Below are positions 59,025 to 64,000 of a DNA stretch of 64,000 bases, piece by piece. This DNA comes from Streptococcus oralis. Lineage in GTDB: Bacteria > Bacillota > Bacilli > Lactobacillales > Streptococcaceae. The notes beneath the pieces were generated by a model that worked only from the letters and a program-made list of their open reading frames with translations, searched no databases and was not told the DNA's origin. The DNA lies in the NCBI RefSeq assembly GCF_004127215.1, contig NZ_QEWJ01000007.1, positions 1 through 64,000 of the forward strand, given 5' to 3'. Every line of letters starts with the position of its first letter. The stretch's first letter is position 1. The position numbers were made by a program, and so were the translations under genes.

Positions 59025-60032
59025 ATGAAGAAAACATGGAAAGTGTTTTTAACGATTGTAACAGCTCTTGTAGCTGTTGTGCTTGTAGCTTGTGGTCAAG
59101 GAACTGCTTCTAAGAACAACAAAGAAGCAGAACTCAAGAAAATTGACTTTATCCTAGACTGGACGCCAAATACCAACCACACAGGGCTTTATGTAGCAAA
59201 GGAAAAAGGTTATTTCAAAGAAGCTGGAGTGGATGTTGATTTGAAATTACCACCAGAAGAAAGCTCATCTGACTTGGTAATCAATGGCAAGGCGCCATTT
59301 GCTATCTATTTCCAAGACTACATGGCTAAAAAGTTGGAAAAAGGGGCAGGAATTACTGCCGTTGCCGCTATCGTAGAACACAATACATCAGGAATCATCT
59401 CACGTAAATCTGACAATGTCACCAGTCCAAAAGACTTGGTTGGGAAGAAATACGGAACCTGGAATGACCCAACGGAACTGGCTATGTTGAAAACCTTGGT
59501 AGAATCACAAGGTGGGGACTTTGAGAAGGTAGAAAAAGTACCAAACAACGACTCAAACTCGATCACACCGATTGCCAATGGTGTCTTTGACACTGCTTGG
59601 ATCTACTATGGTTGGGACGGTATCCTTGCTAAATCTCAAGGCGTAGATGCTAACTTCATGTACTTGAAAGACTACGTTAAAGAGTTTGACTACTACTCAC
59701 CAGTTATCATCGCAAACAACGACTATCTGAAAGACAACAAAGAAGAAGCTCGTAAAGTCATCCAAGCCATCAAAAAAGGCTACCAATACGCTATGGAACA
59801 CCCAGAAGAAGCTGCAGATATTCTCATCAAGAATGCACCTGAACTCAAGGAAAAACGTGATTTTGTCATCGAATCTCAAAAATACTTGTCAAAAGAATAC
59901 GCAAGCGACAAGGAAAAGTGGGGACAATTTGACGCAGAACGCTGGAATGCCTTCTACAAATGGGATAAAGAAAATGGTATCCTCAAAGAAGACTTGACAG
60001 ACAAGGGCTTCACCAACGAATTTGTAAAATAA
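59025..60032 (+). CDS. Substrate-binding lipoprotein, NMT1/THI5-like (ThiY type)
   Basis: 335-aa lipoprotein. The signal ends LVACGQG, with the lipobox cysteine at about residue 22. The mature part is an NMT1/THI5-like periplasmic-binding fold beginning KKIDFILDWTPNTNHTGLYVAKEKGYFKEAGVDV. ThiY proteins bind formylaminopyrimidine (FAMP), so this is the probable substrate. The ATG at 59025 is preferred over 59019 because the AGAGG site is 8 bp away rather than 2. Confidence 0.92.
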   Translation: MKKTWKVFLTIVTALVAVVLVACGQGTASKNNKEAELKKIDFILDWTPNTNHTGLYVAKEKGYFKEAGVDVDLKLPPEESSSDLVINGKAPFAIYFQDYMAKKLEKGAGITAVAAIVEHNTSGIISRKSDNVTSPKDLVGKKYGTWNDPTELAMLKTLVESQGGDFEKVEKVPNNDSNSITPIANGVFDTAWIYYGWDGILAKSQGVDANFMYLKDYVKEFDYYSPVIIANNDYLKDNKEEARKVIQAIKKGYQYAMEHPEEAADILIKNAPELKEKRDFVIESQKYLSKEYASDKEKWGQFDAERWNAFYKWDKENGILKEDLTDKGFTNEFVK

Positions 60033-60760
60033 TGACAGAAATTAGACTAGAACACGTAAGCTATGCCTATGGCGAGGAAAGGATTTTAGAGGACATCAAC
60101 CTGCAGGTGACGTCAGGTGAAGTGGTTTCTATCCTAGGTCCCAGTGGTGTTGGAAAAACTACCCTCTTTAATCTAATCGCAGGAATTTTAGAAGTCCAGT
60201 CTGGGCGTATTGTCCTTGACGGAGAGGAAAATCCCAAGGGGCGCGTGAGTTATATGTTACAAAAGGATTTACTCTTGGAGCACAAGACGGTGCTTGGCAA
60301 TATCATCCTGCCCCTCTTGATCCAAAAGGTTAATAAGGCTGAAGCTATTGCTCGCGCGGATGAAATTCTTGCGACCTTCCAGTTGACAGCTGTACGGGAT
60401 AAGTATCCTCATGAACTCAGTGGAGGGATGCGCCAGCGTGTAGCCTTACTCCGCACTTATCTTTTCGGGCACAAGCTCTTTCTCTTGGATGAGGCTTTTA
60501 GCGCCTTGGATGAGATGACCAAGATGGAACTTCACGCTTGGTATCTGGAGATTCACAAGCAACTAGAGCTGACGACCTTGATTATCACACATAGTATCGA
60601 GGAGGCCCTCAATCTTAGCGACCGCATCTATATCCTAAAAAATCGGCCTGGACAAATTGTTTCAGAAATTAAACTAGATTGGTCCGAAACTGAAGACAAG
60701 GAAGTCCAAAAGATTGCCTACAAACGTCAAATCTTAGCGGAATTGGGATTAAATACATAG
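60032..60760 (+). CDS. ABC transporter ATPase, thiamine-precursor type
   Basis: 242-aa ATPase of the SsuB/ThiZ type. Walker A is GPSGVGKTTL, signature LSGGMRQRVALLR, Walker B LFLLDEAFSALD and H-loop IITHSIEEAL. Its start codon overlaps the stop of the lipoprotein gene by 1 bp. It is the last gene of the riboswitch operon. Confidence 0.94.
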   Translation: MTEIRLEHVSYAYGEERILEDINLQVTSGEVVSILGPSGVGKTTLFNLIAGILEVQSGRIVLDGEENPKGRVSYMLQKDLLLEHKTVLGNIILPLLIQKVNKAEAIARADEILATFQLTAVRDKYPHELSGGMRQRVALLRTYLFGHKLFLLDEAFSALDEMTKMELHAWYLEIHKQLELTTLIITHSIEEALNLSDRIYILKNRPGQIVSEIKLDWSETEDKEVQKIAYKRQILAELGLNT

Positions 60761-60768
60761 AAAATAGG

Positions 60769-60806
60769 GAGTTGGTGAAGATTATCCTTTACCAGCGCTC
60801 TTTTTG
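60769..60806 (+). terminator. Terminator of the thiamine transporter operon
   Basis: A GAG..GGTGAAG / CTTTACC..CTC stem (one G-T pair) followed by TTTTTGTTTT. Confidence 0.75.
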
Positions 60807-60872
60807 TTTTAAAAAATCAAAAAGGACATAATGTGAGCTCAAATTGGAATTAGGTCAATTTGTACATTTTTC

Positions 60873-60901
60873 GTGACATTATTTTTATTTTTCGTTATAA
60901 T
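60873..60901 (+). promoter_or_regulatory. Promoter of the toxin-antitoxin-chaperone-like cassette
   Basis: GTGACA (60873-60878) and TATAAT (60896-60901) with an optimal 17-bp spacer. Transcription should start near 60908, leaving a short leader with GGAGG (60922-60926). No palindromic operator is obvious around it. Confidence 0.75.
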
Positions 60902-60934
60902 GGATAGAGGTCGTTAAAAATGGAGGCTACATAA

Positions 60935-61453
60935 TTGGGAGACACTCAAATACCTTTATATCATTGCAATCATGAATCAGTTACTTCAGAATTAATGAAA
61001 GGTAAATTGGTTATCAGTCAACACCCAAATGATGATTCTTGGGGTGGAAGGGGAATGTATTTTTGGGATAATTTAGGTAATGCGCGTTATTGGAGTAAAC
61101 AAAAGTGTGGCGAAACTAAAATAGTCCGGTGTGTAGTAAATTTTAATTTTGATGATGACATATTAGATTTAACGGATTACTACATTGAATCTAAATTTGC
61201 GAAATTATTAAGTCTGACTGGTGATTTTATTAAGGACAAACCGATCGGAAAGAAAATTGATTATTTATGTAAAAACATTGGTTATAAAATAGTACGTTTT
61301 TTTGGAGAATATGAACAAACTCCTCAGACTGATTTAATAAATGATACTAATATCCCTAATAAACTTACTAATAAAGTTAAGATTATATATTGCGTAAAGA
61401 ATAACAATTTAATAATATCTGATTTTAAAGAATTCGAAGTGAAGGAGTTATAA
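60935..61453 (+). CDS. Putative ADP-ribosyltransferase-like toxin (CmdT-like)
   Basis: 172-aa protein, first of a three-gene operon. The start is TTG at 60935, supported by GGAGG 8 bp upstream; no ATG fits. The motif series resembles the His-Tyr-Glu class of ADP-ribosyltransferases: LYH (His10), then GGRGMYFWDN (Tyr42) and nearby AxxW, with a candidate catalytic Glu at Glu125 or Glu127 in FFGEYEQ. Proteins with GxGxYFW after an N-terminal LYH are known or suspected ART toxins. With an adjacent SecB-like chaperone it recalls CmdT, which ADP-ribosylates mRNA in phage defence. This is inferred from motifs and context; sequence similarity to CmdT was not tested. More AT-rich than its neighbours, suggesting transfer. 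Confidence 0.65.
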   Translation: MGDTQIPLYHCNHESVTSELMKGKLVISQHPNDDSWGGRGMYFWDNLGNARYWSKQKCGETKIVRCVVNFNFDDDILDLTDYYIESKFAKLLSLTGDFIKDKPIGKKIDYLCKNIGYKIVRFFGEYEQTPQTDLINDTNIPNKLTNKVKIIYCVKNNNLIISDFKEFEVKEL

Positions 61454-61454
61454 G

Positions 61455-61763
61455 ATGTCTGTAATAAATAAGATAAATGCCTTAATTGAAAAATTAGAAT
61501 CAGGAGACGCTGATTTTATCAAAGAATTTCAAAATAATTTTATTATTTTTGAAAAAGAATATGATAAAGAAAATTTTTTTACTAATAAATTCGATTATTA
61601 TGTAACAACTGATGAAATATTAATAAACTCAAAAGATAACAATTTACAATCAATTACTCAAGATAAATATTTAGAAGAGTTACTAAGTAAAAAGTACTTT
61701 TCTTTAGTTGAAAAAAGGTACTTTCAAGAAATTGATGAAATGGACTTAATTTTAGCAGCATAG
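61455..61763 (+). CDS. Putative antitoxin, unknown family
   Basis: 102-aa acidic protein starting 1 bp after the toxin gene; AAGGAG precedes the ATG. Sequence is rich in Lys, Asn, Phe and Glu, with no visible DNA-binding motif or signal peptide. The C-terminal 25 residues (EELLSKKYFSLVEKRYFQ followed by EIDEMDLILAA) are hydrophobic-aromatic. In toxin-antitoxin-chaperone systems such a tail serves as a chaperone-addiction segment that makes the antitoxin depend on the SecB-like protein. The antitoxin call rests on position between toxin and chaperone. No homology is recognised. Confidence 0.55.
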   Translation: MSVINKINALIEKLESGDADFIKEFQNNFIIFEKEYDKENFFTNKFDYYVTTDEILINSKDNNLQSITQDKYLEELLSKKYFSLVEKRYFQEIDEMDLILAA

Positions 61764-61772
61764 GAGATTGAA

Positions 61773-62168
61773 ATGGATAAACCTGTTATTTCACTAGAAA
61801 AATATGAGGTTGATAAAATTAATTTTTCAAGAACATTGACTAATGAAGATAAAGAAAATGGTGAAGCATTTGATGTAAGCTTTAGTGGAGGATTAACTGA
61901 GGACGAAAAGAACGGAAAGGTTACAATCTCGGTTACATGCATAGATAAAGAAACATTTAGAAAAGCTACAGTGACCGTTTCGGGATACTTTTTAATAAAT
62001 GATACTGAAAATATCAAAGAATTTTTAATTGTTAACGGTAGTGCAATTATTTTTCCGTATGTCCGAAGTATTCTTTCGATGGTTACTTCATTTGACAGTG
62101 AAACAGCGCTATTAATTCCAACAGTAAATATTTTAGATATAATGAAAGATAAATCAGAGCCTAAATAA
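61773..62168 (+). CDS. SecB-like chaperone (CmdC-like)
   Basis: 131-aa protein whose C-terminal two thirds align by eye with SecB. A beta-strand series VTISVTC...TVTVSGYFLIND is followed by IIFPYVRSILSMVTS, matching the ILFPYARECITSMVS of E. coli SecB. IPTVNILDIM then parallels LAPVNFDAL. AGGAG lies before the ATG, and the gene follows the putative antitoxin by 9 bp. Streptococci have no SecB export pathway, so a solitary SecB-like gene points to the toxin-antitoxin-chaperone type of system, where it protects or folds the antitoxin. Confidence 0.75.
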   Translation: MDKPVISLEKYEVDKINFSRTLTNEDKENGEAFDVSFSGGLTEDEKNGKVTISVTCIDKETFRKATVTVSGYFLINDTENIKEFLIVNGSAIIFPYVRSILSMVTSFDSETALLIPTVNILDIMKDKSEPK

Positions 62169-62170
62169 AA

Positions 62171-62189
62171 AGCACGTTTGACCGTGCTA
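62171..62189 (+). terminator. Hairpin after the cassette
   Basis: AGCACG-TTTGAC-CGTGCT stem just past the SecB-like stop, followed by AGTTTCTT; weak T-tract. Confidence 0.55.
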
Positions 62190-62220
62190 GTTTCTTGCCT
62201 GCTGAACTCGTCAATATTAC

Positions 62221-62242
62221 GCCCTTTTCAGGGCTCTTTTTT
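62221..62242 (+). terminator. Terminator upstream of ctsR
   Basis: GCCCT-TTTC-AGGGC followed by TCTTTTTT. A second, stronger terminator, perhaps belonging to the ancestral gene order before the cassette arrived. Confidence 0.75.
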
Positions 62243-62340
62243 GTGGACTTTTTTAGGAACTTTCAAGAAAAACTAAGGCGTCCTAATGTTGTAGTATTTT
62301 TAAAGAGAGTCAGTATTTTCAAGGCTTTGACCTTAAAAAT

Positions 62341-62386
62341 TTGACTTATAGAGTGTTAAATGATAGTATAGTCAAAGATAGTCAAG
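62341..62386 (+). promoter_or_regulatory. ctsR promoter with CtsR operator
   Basis: TTGACT (62341-62346) and TAGTAT (62364-62369), 17-bp spacer, are overlapped or followed by AGTCAAAGATAGTCAAG (62370-62386). This matches the CtsR heptad repeat RGTCAAA-NAN-RGTCAAA with one mismatch. Autoregulated heat-shock control of ctsR-clpC is expected. A further inverted TTTGACC lies at 62326. Confidence 0.8.
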
Positions 62387-62411
62387 GTTCAAAGAAGGAG
62401 TTTGATTTACT

Positions 62412-62870
62412 ATGAGATTTAAAAATACATCAGATCATATCGAAGCCTATATCAAGGCGATTTTAGACCAATCTGGTATCGTGGAATTGCAGCGGAGCCA
62501 GTTGGCAGATACCTTTCAGGTTGTGCCTAGTCAGATCAACTATGTAATCAAGACACGTTTTACTGAAAGCAGAGGTTACTTGGTTGAGAGCAAGCGTGGT
62601 GGCGGAGGCTACATTCGCATTGGACGGATTGAGTTTTCCAATCATCATGAAATGCTCCGCGATTTGCTTTACTCGATTGGTGAGCGAGTTAGTCAGGAGA
62701 TTTATGAGGATATTCTCCAGCTTTTGGTGGAGCAGGACTTGATGACCAAGCAGGAGATGACTTTGCTGACTTCTGTAGCAACAGATCGTGTCCTAGGGGA
62801 AGAATCCTCAGTTGTCCGTGCCAATATGCTCCGACAGCTATTACAAGAGGTAGATAGAAAAGAGAAGTAA
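62412..62870 (+). CDS. ctsR: Heat-shock repressor CtsR
   Basis: 152-aa class III stress repressor. The N-terminal winged HTH (residues about 1-75) starts TSDHIEAYIKAILDQSG and carries the glycine-rich wing SKRGGGGYIRI, the heat-sensing element. The C-terminal domain binds Clp/McsB. In streptococci it represses clpC, clpP, clpE and groESL. AAGGAG precedes the ATG. clpC follows after 1 bp. Confidence 0.97.
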   Translation: MRFKNTSDHIEAYIKAILDQSGIVELQRSQLADTFQVVPSQINYVIKTRFTESRGYLVESKRGGGGYIRIGRIEFSNHHEMLRDLLYSIGERVSQEIYEDILQLLVEQDLMTKQEMTLLTSVATDRVLGEESSVVRANMLRQLLQEVDRKEK

Positions 62871-62871
62871 G

Positions 62872-64000
62872 ATGAATTATTCAAAAGCATTGAATGAATG
62901 TATCGAAAGTGCCTACATGGTTGCCGGCCATTTTGGAGCCCGATATCTAGAGTCTTGGCATCTATTGATTGCCATGTCCAATCACAGTTACAGTGTGGCA
63001 GGTGCGACTCTAAATGATTATCCTTATGAAATGGACCGTTTAGAAGAGGTTGCGTTAGAACTGACTGAAACGGACTATAGCCAAGACGAAACCTTTACGG
63101 AATTGCCTTTTTCCCATCGTTTGGAGGTTCTCTTTGCAGAAGCAGAGTATGTGGCCTCAGTGGTCCATGCAAAGGTGCTAGGGACAGAGCATGTCCTCTA
63201 TGCGATTTTGCATGATGGCAATGCTTTGGCAACTCGCATCTTGGAGAGAGCAGGCTTTTCTTATGAAGACCAGAAAGATCAGGTCAGAATTGCTGCCCTT
63301 CGTCGCAACTTAGAGGAACGTGCAGGTTGGACAAGAGAAGACCTTAAGGCTTTGCGTCAACGCCATCGCACGGTAGCAGACAAGCAAAATTCCATGGCCA
63401 ATATGATGGGCATGCCTCAGAATCCAAGTGGCGGTCTGGAGGACTACACGCATGATCTGACGGAGCAAGCGCGCTCTGGCAAGTTAGAGCCAGTTATCGG
63501 TCGTGACAAGGAAATCTCACGTATGATTCAAATCTTGAGCCGGAAGACCAAGAACAATCCTGTCTTGGTTGGAGATGCTGGTGTCGGGAAAACAGCTTTG
63601 GCACTGGGCCTTGCCCAGCATATTGCTAGTGGGGATGTACCTGCGGAAATGGCCAAGATGCGCGTGTTAGAGCTTGATTTGATGAATGTCGTTGCAGGAA
63701 CCCGTTTCCGTGGAGATTTTGAAGAGCGTATGAACAATATCATCAAGGATATTGAGGAAGATGGCAAAGTAATCCTCTTTATCGATGAACTCCACACCAT
63801 TATGGGTTCTGGTAGCGGTATTGATTCGACTCTAGATGCGGCCAATATCTTGAAGCCAGCCTTGGCACGTGGAACTTTGAGAACGGTTGGTGCAACCACT
63901 CAGGAAGAATACCAAAAACACATCGAAAAAGATGCGGCCCTTTCTCGTCGGTTTGCCAAAGTGACGATTGAAGAGCCGAGTTTAGCTGACAGCATGACCA
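62872..64000 (+). CDS. clpC: Clp ATPase ClpC (3' end beyond window)
   Basis: First 376 codons of an HSP100 AAA+ unfoldase that feeds ClpP. The start [20 protein letters not shown] is followed by the N-domain repeats (about residues 1-145) and a linker. AAA-1 has Walker [11 protein letters not shown] and Walker [10 protein letters not shown], followed by the sensor region [22 protein letters not shown]. The open frame runs to the end of the window without a stop. The gene is co-transcribed with ctsR. Confidence 0.95.
   Translation, partial: MNYSKALNECIESAYMVAGHFGARYLESWHLLIAMSNHSYSVAGATLNDYPYEMDRLEEVALELTETDYSQDETFTELPFSHRLEVLFAEAEYVASVVHAKVLGTEHVLYAILHDGNALATRILERAGFSYEDQKDQVRIAALRRNLEERAGWTREDLKALRQRHRTVADKQNSMANMMGMPQNPSGGLEDYTHDLTEQARSGKLEPVIGRDKEISRMIQILSRKTKNNPVLVGDAGVGKTALALGLAQHIASGDVPAEMAKMRVLELDLMNVVAGTRFRGDFEERMNNIIKDIEEDGKVILFIDELHTIMGSGSGIDSTLDAANILKPALARGTLRTVGATTQEEYQKHIEKDAALSRRFAKVTIEEPSLADSMT

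Overview
This window is the replication-origin region of a mitis-group Streptococcus (S. mitis / S. oralis / S. infantis-like, close to S. pneumoniae). The evidence is the gene order dnaN-dnaA-oriC-parB-htrA-rlmH-tRNA-Arg-comCDE-tRNA-Glu-tRNA-Asn, a ComX sigma gene beside a tRNA-Glu, a choline-binding CbpD, and PcsB, EcfAAT, MreCD and the ComF operon in the pneumococcal arrangement. The species cannot be fixed from sequence reading alone. Base composition is uniformly low-GC. The one clearly more AT-rich stretch is about 60.85-62.2 kb.

Layout. 1-14.9 kb (minus strand, reading away from the origin): tRNA-Glu (cut by the window edge), comX, ftsH, hpt, tilS, a class A beta-lactamase-like protein, a 40-aa protein, divIC, an S4 protein, mfd, pth, ychF, a DUF951 protein, dnaN and dnaA. 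14.87-15.09 kb is the main DnaA-box cluster, with further boxes either side of dnaA/dnaN and upstream of rlmH. 15.1-17.1 kb: parB and htrA (minus). 17.3-20.5 kb (plus): rlmH, tRNA-Arg, the competence quorum-sensing operon comCDE, tRNA-Glu and tRNA-Asn. 20.5-28.1 kb: a TetR regulator divergent from a YhgE/Pip membrane protein, a YfhO-type membrane protein and an ABC-F protein. 28.3-32.5 kb: trpS, guaB, recF and yaaA. 32.6-40.4 kb: a long plus-strand run of two M16 peptidase-like genes, rodZ, pgsA, ecfA1, ecfA2, ecfT, mreC and mreD. 40.5-43.8 kb: pcsB, rpsB and tsf. 43.9-48.3 kb: cysK, yigZ, comFA, comFC and hpf. 48.3-55 kb: thiolase, gdpP, rplI, the replicative helicase, a Veg-family gene and cbpD. 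55-60.8 kb: polA, then a TPP riboswitch and a thiamine-type ABC transporter operon. 60.9-62.2 kb: a three-gene accessory cassette. 62.4-64 kb: ctsR and the start of clpC (cut by the window end). No stretch longer than 300 bases lacks a gene or RNA feature. There is no CRISPR array, insertion sequence or prophage.

How the genes work together. The window holds the core of replication initiation and segregation (DnaA, DnaN, oriC, ParB and three parS-like sites), cell-wall growth (MreCD, RodZ, PcsB, DivIC, FtsH) and several parts of the competence programme. ComCDE senses the peptide, ComX is the alternative sigma factor, and ComFA/ComFC and CbpD are ComX targets carrying combox-like promoters. 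Stress and envelope regulation is visible as a CiaR box before htrA, a WalR-type box before pcsB and a CtsR operator before ctsR-clpC.

The most interesting find is the cassette at 60,935-62,168. It has its own promoter and three tightly packed genes. The first resembles a small ADP-ribosyltransferase-like toxin, the second is a 102-aa protein of unknown family, and the third resembles SecB, which is not expected in streptococci. Order and content match a toxin-antitoxin-chaperone system of the CmdTAC kind, an anti-phage mRNA ADP-ribosyltransferase system described in E. coli. This assignment is inferred from motif reading and needs structural and functional confirmation.
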